Counted from the first letter of the stretch, positions 1 to 9,371 are shown. The stretch: DNA of 64,000 nucleotides from Halolamina salifodinae (GCF_017874235.1 NZ_JAGGLC010000001.1:682001-746000); one strand, 5' to 3'. Program-made: numbers and translations. The notes: generated by a model not told the origin, from the sequence alone.

Positions 1-489
1 GGGCCGACGGCCATCGACGCCGCCGCGGAGATCCACGAGGGCGCCCGCGCGGTCGCCCGAGATCTCGACGTGGCGCCGGACGCGATCACGGACGCCGTCG
101 GTCGATTGACTGACGAGCGCGACGACCTCCGTGCAGAAGTGGCCGATCTGAAGTCCGAACTGCTGGGCTACCGCCTCGCGGATCTCGACCGGGTCGGGCG
201 CGACGGCGGCACCTGGCTGGTCGGCGCCGTCGAGGGCGCGACACCGAACGAACTGCAGGGCGAACTCGAGGAGTACATCGACGACGGCATCGACGGCGTC
301 GCCGTCGCCGGCACCTCGGGCGAGACGTTCGTCGTCGTCGCGACCGACGGCGACGCCGACGCCAACGCGGTCGTTCAGGCGGTGACCGGCGAGTTCGGCG
401 GCGGGGGCGGCGGCGGCCCGACGTTCGCACAGGGCGGCGGCATCCCGGTCTCGCCACCGGAGGTCGTGGGCTACCTGCGCTCGGAGTAG
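1..489 (+). CDS. alaS: Alanyl-tRNA synthetase, C-terminal part (5' end outside window)
   Basis: The reading frame is open from base 1 and ends at a TAG, giving the last 162 residues of a longer protein. The C-terminus has a Gly-rich stretch followed by the PTFAQGGG segment, which is typical of the DHHA1/C-Ala tail of archaeal alanyl-tRNA synthetase. Upstream of it is an Ala/Glu/Arg-rich helical part (about residues 10-60) that fits the coiled linker of this family. The full enzyme attaches alanine to tRNA-Ala in the cytoplasm; the catalytic and editing domains lie before the window. The next gene is convergent and its stop follows directly, with no spacer. The family call is confident even though only the tail is visible. 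Confidence 0.9.
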   Translation, partial: GPTAIDAAAEIHEGARAVARDLDVAPDAITDAVGRLTDERDDLRAEVADLKSELLGYRLADLDRVGRDGGTWLVGAVEGATPNELQGELEEYIDDGIDGVAVAGTSGETFVVVATDGDADANAVVQAVTGEFGGGGGGGPTFAQGGGIPVSPPEVVGYLRSE

Positions 490-918
490 TCAGCCGAGCA
501 GCGGGCCCGGCGGCGGGCCGAGCCACCGCCGGACCGCGTACTCGACGCCCCCGACGAGCAGCAGGAGCGCGAACGGCACGACCCAGACGACGAACTGGAA
601 GGCGACGGCGCCGTCGGGGCTCGCAGCCAGTTCACCGCGGACGAGGAGCGCGAGGTTCAGCGCGAACACCGCGGCCGGCAGGACCAGCGAGTACTCGATC
701 AGGAGGTACGCGGGGACCGCCGCCAGTAACACCATCCCGGAAACCGTGTAGACGAGGGCGGCGGCCGCCGCGGGGCCGTCGAGAGTGACCTGTACCCGCC
801 CGAGGACGAACGCGTAGACGAGGAGCACCACCGCGTGGGCGACGCCGATCGCGGCCGCGAGCACGTGGCTCCGCCGGATGGCGAACGGCAGTCGAACGGT
901 TAGCGATAGTTCATCCAT
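490..918 (-). CDS. Small haloarchaeal membrane protein
   Basis: This 142-residue protein has about four hydrophobic helices (roughly residues 17-37, 48-72, 75-95 and 105-127). It has an arginine-containing cytoplasmic-looking tail rich in Gly and Pro. No catalytic motif or known domain was recognised. It is convergent with alaS and its ATG at 918 is the first in the frame. A role in the cytoplasmic membrane is all that can be said. Confidence 0.65.
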   Translation of the reverse strand: MDELSLTVRLPFAIRRSHVLAAAIGVAHAVVLLVYAFVLGRVQVTLDGPAAAAALVYTVSGMVLLAAVPAYLLIEYSLVLPAAVFALNLALLVRGELAASPDGAVAFQFVVWVVPFALLLLVGGVEYAVRRWLGPPPGPLLG

Positions 919-935
919 TGAATTCAGTACCTCCT

Positions 936-1937
936 CTACTCGGCGTCCGAAATGACAGCTATTCTACCGTCGTGGGTGTCCCACTCCCACTCGGTCTCGC
1001 TCTCAGTATGGTAGGAAGTATTGTATCCCCACCCATCCCAGTCAGCCTTCGCTACGTCCCGTGAGAAGTTGAAATCCCATGGTTTGTCACCGATTTGATT
1101 GTGGTCATATGGATCCCTGTGGATCTGACCGACAATTTCGGTGTTAAGCGAATCAGAAGCACCCACGTCATAGAGGCGGATGTGACGTTGTTCTGTCTTG
1201 TCGATCTCTTTGTATATGTTCGTGTCTTGAACCCGTGAGCTGTCGCCGTCAAGGACGTAGCGAGTCTGGGAGTAGAACGCACAACATGAGGTCCAGCCAC
1301 GGTCCTTCATGTAGCTCTTAATCTGACTCACGCTTTTTCCGACATCGTAAGTCCAGTTCAAATTTATCGGAGCGGTCCGCTTCGATACGTTCTCGTTTTC
1401 GGCGGCACTACCACTCTTGTATTGATACAGCGGGCCGTCATAAGTAACAGTTTGGGTGCTAACAGTGCTGCTGGAGACGGAGTCCGTTTTCGTGCTCCCT
1501 CCGCTCCGTGCTGATTTGATCGTTGATTCACTTTGGAGGTGCTGTTCATCGGTTCCGATCACAGCGCTTTCGGGATAGCTCACCGTAAACGGTCGCTCCG
1601 GATCGCGGTATTCTTCTGGAACACGGGACGCCGGCAGTTGAACCGGATCGAAATTAACGACGTTCGTGCCATAACGTTGGCTAAGCCCTTGTGCAATGAA
1701 TTTCTCTGTAACCTCGAAGCCATCGTCGTTGGGGCGATACTTTCGGATCGTTTTCCCACTCGCCTGGATCGGAAGACCGTCTTCGTTCCCTTCGGCTGAG
1801 ACCCCACGGATATCTGCCCCTTCCTCATTTCCAGAGGTACTCTTCCTCCCAGCGGCGATGGTAGAACCGATCACCCCGGCTGTGACCAAAGATCCGGCCC
1901 CTGAGATAAACGTCCGCCTGCTATTATGTTTGTCCAC
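936..1937 (-). CDS. Tat-exported protein of unknown function
   Basis: The 333-residue product starts with MDKHNSRRTFISGAGSLVTAG. This contains a twin-arginine pattern (RRTFIS) followed by a hydrophobic stretch, so export by the Tat pathway is likely. The mature part is polar and rich in Ser, Thr and Tyr, with one paired cysteine (SCC, near residue 220) in the second half. No enzyme family was recognised. The gene is clearly lower in GC than its neighbours and its codon use is less GC-biased, which suggests recent acquisition. No partner gene is adjacent on the same strand. Function remains unknown. Confidence 0.6.
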   Translation of the reverse strand: MDKHNSRRTFISGAGSLVTAGVIGSTIAAGRKSTSGNEEGADIRGVSAEGNEDGLPIQASGKTIRKYRPNDDGFEVTEKFIAQGLSQRYGTNVVNFDPVQLPASRVPEEYRDPERPFTVSYPESAVIGTDEQHLQSESTIKSARSGGSTKTDSVSSSTVSTQTVTYDGPLYQYKSGSAAENENVSKRTAPINLNWTYDVGKSVSQIKSYMKDRGWTSCCAFYSQTRYVLDGDSSRVQDTNIYKEIDKTEQRHIRLYDVGASDSLNTEIVGQIHRDPYDHNQIGDKPWDFNFSRDVAKADWDGWGYNTSYHTESETEWEWDTHDGRIAVISDAE

Positions 1938-2086
1938 AGGTGTAAGATTACATACTCTATAATAAGTGTTTACATTTCTTTGTGAATCTATTTAATCTGT
2001 TTGTAGGTACGATCTGAAACGGGTATGCCGATTACAGAACGTCAAAATAGCTTGGTGCTGATCCCCAGCAGCCCCCCGCAATCCAC

Positions 2087-3263
2087 TCAGAGGTCGTCCT
2101 CCCGCAGGACCGAGAGCACCAGCCCCACCGCGCCGATCCCCGCGAGCACGAGGACGATCCGGGCCGACCCCTGAATCGGCGGCAGCACGCTAAACGGCCC
2201 CTCAGTGTCGCCGAGGTCCGGGAGTTCGGGCACCGAGAACGGCAGCGCCGCGAACGGCGAGTCGCCGGACTCGTTGGTCGGCGTCGCGGTCGGGAGCGGC
2301 GTGGCGGTTCCTGCCTCGTTGTCCGCGGTGGCAGTCCCCGCGGGAGTCGCCGTCCCACTTACCGTCTCGTTCTCCACGCCGCTTGCCGTCTCGGTCGGCG
2401 TCGCCGTCGACGAAGTTCCCTCAGCAGTGACCGTCTGCGGATCACTCACGTGCCGCCCGCGCGAGCGCGGACGGTGTGCTCTCCGCCGCTCTCCACCGGA
2501 ACCGACGCCGTGCCGTCGGCGTCCGTCTCGGCGACAGCCTCGCCGTCGAGCAGCAGCGTCGCACCCGCGACCGGGTCGCCATAGGCATCGGTCACCATCG
2601 CCGTGACGCTGTCGCCGGCGTCGACCGAGTCCTCGGCGAGCGAGAGCGAGATCTGGGTTTCACGAGCGATCTCCAGATCGACCGACTGGGCCGACTCGCC
2701 GACGGCGACCGAGAGCGCGGCGCGCTCGTAGCCGTCCTTGGTCACCGTGAGGCCGACCTCGCTGTTGACCGGGCGCGGACGGTCTGGGTGCCGTCGGCGC
2801 CCGTTCGGACCGTGCCCGCGGCATCCACGTCGACGGTGGCGTCCGCCAGCGCGTCGCCGGTCCGAGCGTCGGTCACGTCGACGGTGAGTGCGACGCTGCC
2901 GGGGTCGAGCGCGACCGAGCGGGCCGTCTCGCCGTCGACAGTGACCGAGACCGAGCGCTCGTAGTAGCCGGGTTCGCGGATCTCGACCCGGTAGGCGCCG
3001 TTCTCGATCGGGCCGGTGTCGAGCTGGCCGTCGTCGCCGGTCTCGCCCGAGAGTACGCGCTCGCCGTCGCGGTAGAGCGTCACGTCGGCGCCGGCGACGG
3101 GGTCGTCGCCGTCGGTGACCAAGAGGGAGAGCGAGCCACCCTGCTGGAGGGCAGGTGCGGCGTCAACCGTCGGTGACGGGGCGTCGGCGCCGGCCGCCGC
3201 GACTGGCGCGGCGCCGGCGAACACGAGGAGGAGACAGGCGAGCGCCGACGCTAGCCGAAACAT
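2087..3263 (-). pseudogene. Cell-surface protein with carboxypeptidase-like repeats, interrupted by two frameshifts
   Basis: Three consecutive minus-strand frames read as one protein. Part A (3263 to about 2775) starts MFRLASALACLLLVFAG, a Sec-type signal peptide, followed by beta-sandwich repeats of the carboxypeptidase-regulatory (CNA-B-like) type. Part B (about 2770-2450) continues the second repeat and begins a third. Part C (about 2450-2087) is a Thr/Ser/Pro/Ala-rich stalk ending in a transmembrane helix and a short charged tail. Each junction needs one extra base, in the GGG run at 2771-2773 and in the C-rich run at 2453-2458. Restored, the product would be about 390 residues of a wall-anchored surface protein. 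The homopolymer context means sequencing error is possible. Three separate small genes is the less likely reading. Confidence 0.7.
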
Positions 3264-3367
3264 ACCGGGATCGACGCAACAGACCGACGTAAAACTGTGC
3301 GGGAGGGTGTGGCAGGGGCGGGCCCAGAGTCGGACCGCTTTTGCGCCGGCCGGCCCAGTGCAGGGGT

Positions 3368-4513
3368 ATGCACACGCAGAGCGAGTCGGCGCTGACCGAC
3401 GAGCAGCGCGCCATCCGGGACGCAGTCGAGGAGTTCGCCCTCGAGGAACTCCGGCCCGCCGCACAGGAACTCGACGCCGAGGAAGCGTTCCCCGAGGACG
3501 CCTGGGACGACCTCGCGGAATTGGACCTGACTGGGCTCACCGTCCCGGCGGAGTACGGCGGCTTCGACGCCGACAAGACCACCTACTCGGTCGTGAACGA
3601 GGCCGTGGCCTATGGCCACCTCGCGGTGGCGACGGCGCTCTCGGTCCACTGTCTCGCCACCTCCTGCATCGCGGAGTCCGGCAGCGAGGACGTGAAGGCG
3701 GAGTGGCTGCCGGAGATGGTCGACGGCCGCCCCGTCGGCGCGTTCTGTCTCTCGGAGCCGAATGCGGGCTCTAACCCCGCGCAGATGACCACCACCGCCG
3801 AGAAAACCGAGGACGGCTACCGCATCTCCGGCGAGAAGCAGTGGATCACCAACGGCCAGCGCGCCGGGGTGTATATCGTCTTCGCCAAGACCGATCCGGA
3901 GGACCGCGGGTCGATCACGCAGTTCCTCGTGCCCGCGGACTACGACGGCGTCGAGGTCGGGAAGAGGGAGCACAAACTCGGCCTGCGGGCCAGCGACACC
4001 ACGGGGATGACGTTCGACGGCGTCGAAATCCCGGAGAAGTACCGGCTCACCCCGGAGGGCGAGGGGCTCTCGGCGGCGTTCAAGATCCTCAACGGCGGCC
4101 GACTCGGCATCGCGTCGCAGGCCGTCGGCGTCGCGCAGGCCGCGCTGGACGAGGCGGTCGCCTACGCCGGCGAGCGCGAGCAGTTCGGCAAATCCATCGG
4201 CGACATCGGTTCGATCCGGCAGAAGGTGGCGGATATGGCGACGCAGGTCGAGGCCTCGCGCCTGCTCTGTCGGGAGGCCGCGCGGCAGGCCGATGCGGGG
4301 GAGGATTCGCGCACCATCGCGTCGATGGCGAAGTACTTCGCGAGCGAGGCGGCGGTGGACGTGACCAACGAGGCGGTCCAGATCCACGGCGGCTACGGCT
4401 ATATGGCGGAGTTCGACGTGGAGCGGTTCTACCGCGACGCGAAGATTACGACGATCTACGAGGGGACCAGCGAGATTCAGAAGACGATCATCGCTCGTTC
4501 GTTGCTTGATTAG
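3368..4513 (+). CDS. Acyl-CoA dehydrogenase
   Basis: The 381-residue protein matches the acyl-CoA dehydrogenase family over its full length. The N-terminal helical domain covers about 1-115, the beta domain has the FCLSEPNAGSN and QWITNG segments (about 120-240), and the C-terminal helical domain carries IHGGYGY and the IYEGTSEIQ stretch. The Glu in YEGTSE is the usual catalytic base of short/medium-chain enzymes. The enzyme oxidises acyl-CoA to enoyl-CoA using FAD and passes electrons to an electron-transfer flavoprotein. The ATG at 3368 was chosen because family members start near the MHTQSESALTDEQ segment; an upstream ATG would add only nine Arg/Pro-rich residues. It stands alone. Chain-length preference cannot be read. 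Confidence 0.93.
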   Translation: MHTQSESALTDEQRAIRDAVEEFALEELRPAAQELDAEEAFPEDAWDDLAELDLTGLTVPAEYGGFDADKTTYSVVNEAVAYGHLAVATALSVHCLATSCIAESGSEDVKAEWLPEMVDGRPVGAFCLSEPNAGSNPAQMTTTAEKTEDGYRISGEKQWITNGQRAGVYIVFAKTDPEDRGSITQFLVPADYDGVEVGKREHKLGLRASDTTGMTFDGVEIPEKYRLTPEGEGLSAAFKILNGGRLGIASQAVGVAQAALDEAVAYAGEREQFGKSIGDIGSIRQKVADMATQVEASRLLCREAARQADAGEDSRTIASMAKYFASEAAVDVTNEAVQIHGGYGYMAEFDVERFYRDAKITTIYEGTSEIQKTIIARSLLD

Positions 4514-4569
4514 GCGGGTTCTGGGATTTGGCAGGTAGTTTGAGAGGTTTTCAACGGTGGGCTACCGCC

Positions 4570-4974
4570 AACAGGACCGCGGAGTTCCCATGACCTCTGA
4601 GACCGCCGAGCGCCGGGCCTGAAGCCCGGTCACCAGAAATCTGCGATTTCTGGTTGGCAGACGAGAATCTCCGATTCTCGTCAACGTCGCAGGAAGGCGC
4701 CGCCTTCCTGCTGGCAAACGGGAGCTTCGCTCCCGTTAACGGCACAGCCCCGAGTCCCCACCCCTCCCCCCGCGCTCGCCGACCGCTGGCGAGCGCGAGG
4801 CGTCCACCGCATCCACACCGCGGTCGCGGTGGCGCGCGAAGCGCCCGCACCTCCGGATGCGGCGCGAGCGTGCGAGGGACGAGTGAGCGACTACCGGGAG
4901 CGAACGAGTCGGCTGGGGAGGCTGTGGTTGCGGCGCTGTGCGGTCCTCCGTGGTCATGCTTCGAGATGCTGTTG
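4570..4974 (+). repeat. Modular palindromic repeat element, copy A (intergenic)
   Basis: This 405-bp stretch fills most of the 554-bp gap between the acyl-CoA dehydrogenase and acetyltransferase genes. It holds a row of near-perfect hairpins: CCAGAAATC with GATTTCTGG (4633-4653), ACGAGAATC with GATTCTCGT (4661-4681), CAGGAAGGCG with CGCCTTCCTG (4690-4710), and AACGGGAGC with GCTCCCGTT (4717-4737). A C-rich block CCCCACCCCTCCCCCC and an AGCGAACGAGTCGG block follow. The same order recurs near 49.2 kb. The ends (AACAG...CATGACC at 4570-4594, and the reverse complement of AACAG...CATGACC near 4950-4974) form imperfect inverted repeats. Open frames across it look spurious. No transposase is present. 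Confidence 0.8.
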
Positions 4975-5067
4975 CTGTATCAGGCGCTCAATATCGTCCT
5001 CGATGCTTGCAGGCAGCAAAACAGGCTCCGTGCGAAATTATTTCAGCTAAAAGAACAGTCGGTGTTT

Positions 5068-5544
5068 ATGGTGATATTACGGGCTGCGAGGGACGATGAC
5101 ACTCCCCAACTGACGGAGGTTCGCACGTCGACGTTGCGCGAGCGGGCCAGCGGTTCGTACTCGGAGTCGGAGTTGGCCGCAATAGCGCCGAAAAACCCCG
5201 ACCCGGATCGCGGTAGTGGAACGATCCAGAACGAATCGTTCGATGTGATCGTCGCTCAAGACGACGGCATCCTCGGGTTCGGAGTCGTTCACCCGTCAGA
5301 CTGCCAGATACATGGCCTCTATGTGAAACCGGAGGCGACCGGAGAGGGAGTCGGCACCGCACTTCTCGAAGAGCTGGAACAGCGCTGTCGGGAAACGGGC
5401 AGTGAGTCACTGTTCGCACTCGCGACGCTGAACGCCGCCCCGTTCTACCTGAAACGTGGATACGAGAAGATCAGCGAGAGAACGATCTCCGAAGAGCCGG
5501 AGATTCCGGTGATCCACGTGGAGAAATCGTTCGCCGAAGAGTAG
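5068..5544 (+). CDS. GNAT-family N-acetyltransferase
   Basis: The 158-residue product has the GNAT fold signature. An N-terminal strand-helix segment is followed by VHPSDCQIHGLYVKPEATG, then the acetyl-CoA binding loop TGEGVGT and the helix ALLEELEQRC (about residues 92-110). A C-terminal APFYLKRGY motif is typical of the family. It would transfer an acetyl group from acetyl-CoA to an amine; the substrate is unknown. The ATG at 5068 was chosen because the frame upstream runs through the palindromic repeat and codes no family sequence. It is somewhat lower in GC than core genes. Confidence 0.85.
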   Translation: MVILRAARDDDTPQLTEVRTSTLRERASGSYSESELAAIAPKNPDPDRGSGTIQNESFDVIVAQDDGILGFGVVHPSDCQIHGLYVKPEATGEGVGTALLEELEQRCRETGSESLFALATLNAAPFYLKRGYEKISERTISEEPEIPVIHVEKSFAEE

Positions 5545-5564
5545 TTCTCAAACAGTCGAAAACG

Positions 5565-5810
5565 CTACGTCTCGCCCTCTCTTTCCTGCCACCACGCGTA
5601 TAGATACACAGCCACCCCGGTAATCACCCACACGGGCGCACCAACACGAACCGCAAACGAGACCCGCGAGGCCCAGTCGGGCAGCGCTACCTGCGTCGAG
5701 AGCAGCGTCACCACGGGCGCGCCGATCAGGATCGTCAGCACGAACGTCATCTGCATCACCCAGCCGAAATCCACCCCCTCCGGATCCGTCGTCGCGACGC
5801 GTTCGGGCAT
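5565..5810 (-). CDS. Small two-helix membrane protein (DUF5822-like)
   Basis: The 81-residue protein begins MPERVATTDPEGVDFGWVMQ and has two predicted membrane helices (about residues 20-40 and 53-71), ending in a charged tail. From memory it resembles the haloarchaeal family annotated DUF5822. The start codon overlaps the stop of the upstream hydrolase gene by one base (5810), so the two are probably co-transcribed. Function is unknown. Confidence 0.7.
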   Translation of the reverse strand: MPERVATTDPEGVDFGWVMQMTFVLTILIGAPVVTLLSTQVALPDWASRVSFAVRVGAPVWVITGVAVYLYAWWQEREGET

Positions 5811-6580
5811 CAGCGTCGGTCGAGGAACGACTCGATGGCGCTGTTGAACGCCGCCGGCTGTTCCAGCATCGCCAGATGCGCGGCGTCGTCGACGACGGCC
5901 ATCTCGCAGTCGGGGATCGACTCACACAGCGACTCGTGGTAGTGGGGCGGCGTTAGCTGGTCGTGCTCGCCGACGACCGCCAGCGTGGGCGCCTCGATCT
6001 CGTCCAGCCGTTCGCGCACGTCGAACGCGTGGCAGGTCCGGAAATCCCGGCTGGTGACCGCCTGCCCCGTCTCGCGCATCGCCGCCTCGCTGACCTCGAT
6101 TAGCTCCTCGTCGGGGTCGTGGAACAGCCGATCCGGGCCGTGGAGGAACTCGATGGCCCGCTCGAACTCCGACTGGAGCCAGACCAGCAGGTCGTCGAGC
6201 ACGGGGAGCCGGGCGCCCGCCCCCGCGAGGATCAGCCCCTCGAGGTCGATCTCGCGGTCCAGCGCGACGATCATGGATACTGCGGCGCCCAGTGAGTTGC
6301 CACAGAGCACCCGGTCGCCGGTCGCCTCGGCGACGGCGACCACGTCGTCGGCGTACGCCGAGAGCGTCTCGTAGCCCGCCTGCGCGGTCAGCGACCCGCT
6401 GTCAGCGTGGTCGCTGAGGTTCATCGCCGTCACCGGCGTTCGGTCGGCGAGGCGCGCCTGGCCCTTCCAGACGCCCGCGTCGCCGCCGCTCCCGTGGACA
6501 CACAGGATCCCCGGCCCCTCGTCGGTGTGTGCCGAGCGACGGTACGTCGTCGCCCGACCGTGGTGCGTTACCCGCTGCAT
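5810..6580 (-). CDS. Alpha/beta-fold hydrolase
   Basis: The 256-residue protein has the ordered landmarks of an alpha/beta hydrolase: the oxyanion segment VHGSGGDAG (about 27-35), the nucleophile elbow GNSLGA (Ser near 96), the acid in VGEHDQLTP (near 207) and the His in DDAAHLAM (near 235). A cap region rich in charged residues lies between them. It is a soluble hydrolase of unknown substrate, perhaps an esterase. It leads a two-gene unit with the small membrane protein downstream. The ATG at 6580 follows from the family's normal N-terminus. Confidence 0.9.
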   Translation of the reverse strand: MQRVTHHGRATTYRRSAHTDEGPGILCVHGSGGDAGVWKGQARLADRTPVTAMNLSDHADSGSLTAQAGYETLSAYADDVVAVAEATGDRVLCGNSLGAAVSMIVALDREIDLEGLILAGAGARLPVLDDLLVWLQSEFERAIEFLHGPDRLFHDPDEELIEVSEAAMRETGQAVTSRDFRTCHAFDVRERLDEIEAPTLAVVGEHDQLTPPHYHESLCESIPDCEMAVVDDAAHLAMLEQPAAFNSAIESFLDRR

Positions 6581-6739
6581 ACCGGCGTGTCAATCGGCGC
6601 GAGCATAAAGGGCGGGGCGTTGCCCCGGAAGCGCCGAACGAGCGGCCAGCAGGGACCGCTCCACCCCACCCGGAGATCGCGAACCGCTACCCCACCCCTA
6701 ATTTAGAGTAGTACTCCCCTCATGCGGTTTCCCGCCAGA

Positions 6740-6750
6740 AGGGTTAAATA
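6740..6750 (+). promoter_or_regulatory. TATA-box candidate for the Hsp20-like/cdc48 operon
   Basis: The sequence AGGGTTAAATAG lies about 30 bases before the ATG at 6778. This is the usual spacing from an archaeal TATA box to a start site in a leaderless or short-leader transcript. No Shine-Dalgarno sequence is obvious before the start codon. Confidence 0.5.
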
Positions 6751-6777
6751 GCCTGGCCGGTTACTTGGGGTTAGCTA

Positions 6778-7029
6778 ATGACCACTCACCAACGCAGTAT
6801 CAGCGACGAGCAGTTCGGGCGCGTCTACGAGTACGACGACAGTCTCGTGGTCGTGCTCGATCTCGCCGACGCGGAGGGGGAGGTCGCCGTCGACACCGTC
6901 GGCGAGACCGCCATCGTCGTCGTCGAGGGGACGGACGGCACGTCCAGCGAGACCGAGTTCGCGCTTCCCGGTGAAGCCAAGGACAGCACCGTGAACAACG
7001 GCGTGCTCACCATCGAGGTGGCACAATGA
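6778..7029 (+). CDS. Hsp20/gas-vesicle-H-like small protein (DUF7127-like)
   Basis: The 83-residue acidic protein is nearly all beta strand, with a pattern ([31 protein letters not shown]) that resembles the alpha-crystallin/Hsp20 or GvpH fold. From memory it matches the haloarchaeal DUF7127 family. Its stop overlaps the cdc48 start in an ATGA, so translation is probably coupled. It could be an adaptor or small chaperone feeding CDC48, but that rests on context only. The TATA-like box before it would drive both genes. Confidence 0.75.
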   Translation: MTTHQRSISDEQFGRVYEYDDSLVVVLDLADAEGEVAVDTVGETAIVVVEGTDGTSSETEFALPGEAKDSTVNNGVLTIEVAQ

Positions 7030-9308
7030 AGCTCACCGTCAAGCCGCTGAAACAGAAGGACGCCGGCCGCCGCCTCGCGGCGGTCGACCGTGTCGCCGCC
7101 GACGAGATGGATCTCGCGGGCGGGGACTTCATCCGCATCGAGGGGTCCCAGGGCGCCGCCATCGCGCGGGTCTGGCCCGGCTACCCCGAGGACGACGGCA
7201 CGGGCGTCGTGCGAATCGACGGCCGCCTCCGGCAGGAGGCCAGCGTCGGCATCGACGACCGCGTCGCGGTCGAACCGGCCGACGTGAGCCCCGCCGACAG
7301 CGTCACCATCGCGCTCCCCCAGAACATGGGGATCCGCGGCGACATCGGCAGCCTCGTGCGCAAGGAGCTTTCGGGCCAGCCAGTCACCGCCGGCCAGGAC
7401 GTCCAGCTCCCGCTGGGCTTCGGCCTGATGGGCGGACAGGGGCAGGCAGTGCCGCTGAAGATCGCCGAGACCGACCCCAGCGGGACGGTCGTGATCACTG
7501 ATTCGACCGACGTGGAGATCAGCCAGCAGCCCGCCGAGCAGATCCGCGAGGAGCGCGGCGGTGCCGGCGGCGCCGGCGGCGCCGGCAACGAAGGCCCCGA
7601 CGTAGCCTACGAGGACATCGGTGGCCTCGACCAGGAACTCGAGCAGGTCCGCGAGATGATCGAACTGCCGATGCGCCACCCCGAGCTGTTCGGCCGACTG
7701 GGCATCGAACCGCCCAAGGGCGTGCTCCTGCACGGCCCACCCGGTACCGGGAAGACGCTGATCGCCAAGGCGGTGGCAAACGAGATCGACGCCTCGTTCC
7801 ACACCGTCTCGGGCCCGGAGATCATGAGCAAGTACTACGGCGAGTCCGAGGAACAGCTCCGCGAGATCTTCGAGGAGGCCCAAGAGGAGAGCCCGGCGAT
7901 CATCTTCATGGACGAGATCGACGCCATCGCGCCGGCCCGTGACGAGGCCGGCGGCGACGTGGAGCGCCGCGTCGTGGCACAGCTCCTCAGCCTGATGGAC
8001 GGGTTGGAGGAGCGCGGCGAACTGGTCGTGATCGGCGCGACCAACCGCGTCGACGCCATCGACCCCGCGCTCCGCCGTGGCGGCCGCTTCGACCGCGAGA
8101 TCGAGATCGGCGTCCCGGACACCAACGGCCGCGAGGAGATCCTCCAGGTTCACACGCGAAACATGCCGCTCGCGGACGACGTGGGCATCGAGGCGCTTGC
8201 GGAGAACACCCACGGGTTCGTCGGCGCGGACCTCGAGTCGCTGGCCAAGGAGTCGGCGATGATCGCGCTCCGGCGCTTCCGCCCCGAACTCGACCTCGAA
8301 GCCGACGAGATCGACGCCGAAACCCTCGAACGGCTGGACGTCACCGAGGACGACTTCCGCAAGGCGCTGCGCGGGATCGAACCCAGCGCGCTGCGCGAGG
8401 TGTTCGTCGAAGTCCCCGACATCACGTGGGAAGACGTCGGGGGCCTCGAGGACACGAAGGAGCGCCTGCGCGAGACGATCCAGTGGCCGCTCGACTACCC
8501 CGAGGTGTTCGAGCAGATGGACGTCGACAGCGCCAAAGGCGTCCTACTGTACGGCCCGCCCGGCACGGGGAAGACCCTGCTCGCGAAGGCCGTCGCCAAC
8601 GAGTCCGAGAGCAACTTCATCTCGGTGAAGGGGCCCGAACTGCTGGACAAGTACGTGGGCGAGTCCGAGAAGGGCATCCGCGAGATCTTCAGTAAGGCCC
8701 GCGAGAACGCCCCGACGGTGGTGTTTTTCGACGAGATCGACGCCATCGCGGCCGAACGTGGCCGTAACAGCAACGACTCGGGCGTGGGCGAACGCGTCGT
8801 CTCACAGCTCCTGACGGAGCTCGACGGCCTCGAGGAACTCGAGGACGTGGTGGTCGTCGCGACCACCAACCGGCCGGACCTGATCGACAGCGCGCTGATC
8901 CGGCCCGGCCGGCTGGACCGTCACGTCCACGTGCCCGTGCCCGACGAGGACGCGCGCCGCGCGATCCTCGCGGTCCACACGACGGACAAACCGCTGGCCG
9001 ACGACGTGGATCTCGACGACATCGCGGCCCGCACCGACGGCTTCGTCGGCGCCGACCTCGAGGCGCTGGCCCGCGAGGCGTCGATGAACGCCACCCGGGA
9101 GTTCATCAACAGCGTCTCGCCCGAGGAGGCCAGCGAGAGCATGGGCAACGTCCGCGTGACGATGGCGCACTTCGAGGACGCCCTCGAGGAGGTGGTCCCC
9201 TCGGTGACCGAGGAGACCAAAGAACAGTACGCCGAGGTCGAGAAGCGCTTCAAGCGCAGCGACGTGACCGAGGAAGAGGAGCGCCCCGCGGCGCCCACCT
9301 TCCAGTAA
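7026..9308 (+). CDS. cdc48: CDC48/VAT-type AAA+ ATPase
   Basis: The 760-residue protein has the full CDC48 layout. The N-domain (about 1-175) is followed by a Gly-rich linker (GGAGGAGGAG), then two AAA modules. D1 has a Walker A GPPGTGKT near 237 and a Walker [10 protein letters not shown]2 has a second GPPGTGKT near 509 and [11 protein letters not shown] arginines and the GATNR/TTNR sensor segments are visible in both. It forms a hexamer that unfolds proteins using ATP, feeding them to the proteasome or remodelling complexes. The tail is rich in Glu and ends APTFQ. It is translationally coupled to the Hsp20-like gene. A T-rich terminator follows. Confidence 0.97.
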   Translation: MKLTVKPLKQKDAGRRLAAVDRVAADEMDLAGGDFIRIEGSQGAAIARVWPGYPEDDGTGVVRIDGRLRQEASVGIDDRVAVEPADVSPADSVTIALPQNMGIRGDIGSLVRKELSGQPVTAGQDVQLPLGFGLMGGQGQAVPLKIAETDPSGTVVITDSTDVEISQQPAEQIREERGGAGGAGGAGNEGPDVAYEDIGGLDQELEQVREMIELPMRHPELFGRLGIEPPKGVLLHGPPGTGKTLIAKAVANEIDASFHTVSGPEIMSKYYGESEEQLREIFEEAQEESPAIIFMDEIDAIAPARDEAGGDVERRVVAQLLSLMDGLEERGELVVIGATNRVDAIDPALRRGGRFDREIEIGVPDTNGREEILQVHTRNMPLADDVGIEALAENTHGFVGADLESLAKESAMIALRRFRPELDLEADEIDAETLERLDVTEDDFRKALRGIEPSALREVFVEVPDITWEDVGGLEDTKERLRETIQWPLDYPEVFEQMDVDSAKGVLLYGPPGTGKTLLAKAVANESESNFISVKGPELLDKYVGESEKGIREIFSKARENAPTVVFFDEIDAIAAERGRNSNDSGVGERVVSQLLTELDGLEELEDVVVVATTNRPDLIDSALIRPGRLDRHVHVPVPDEDARRAILAVHTTDKPLADDVDLDDIAARTDGFVGADLEALAREASMNATREFINSVSPEEASESMGNVRVTMAHFEDALEEVVPSVTEETKEQYAEVEKRFKRSDVTEEEERPAAPTFQ

Positions 9309-9346
9309 GCGCGTCGCCTCGGCCCGCAGTTCGCTGCGACCTGCGG

Positions 9347-9360
9347 CTTTTCCCGTTTTT
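9347..9360 (+). terminator. T-rich terminator after cdc48
   Basis: Two T runs (TTTT and TTTTT) separated by CCCG follow the cdc48 stop within 52 bases and lie in the short gap before the convergent dehydrogenase gene. Oligo-T tracts are the usual archaeal termination signal. Confidence 0.5.
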
Positions 9361-9371
9361 CGACCCGCTAG

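Noticed and set aside
4654-5067. Long open frame reading MADENLRFSSTSQ... joined to the acetyltransferase
   Set aside because: It lies entirely in repeat copy A. The similar frame in copy C (49264-49854) shows that it follows the repeat and not a gene. The acetyltransferase starts at 5068.
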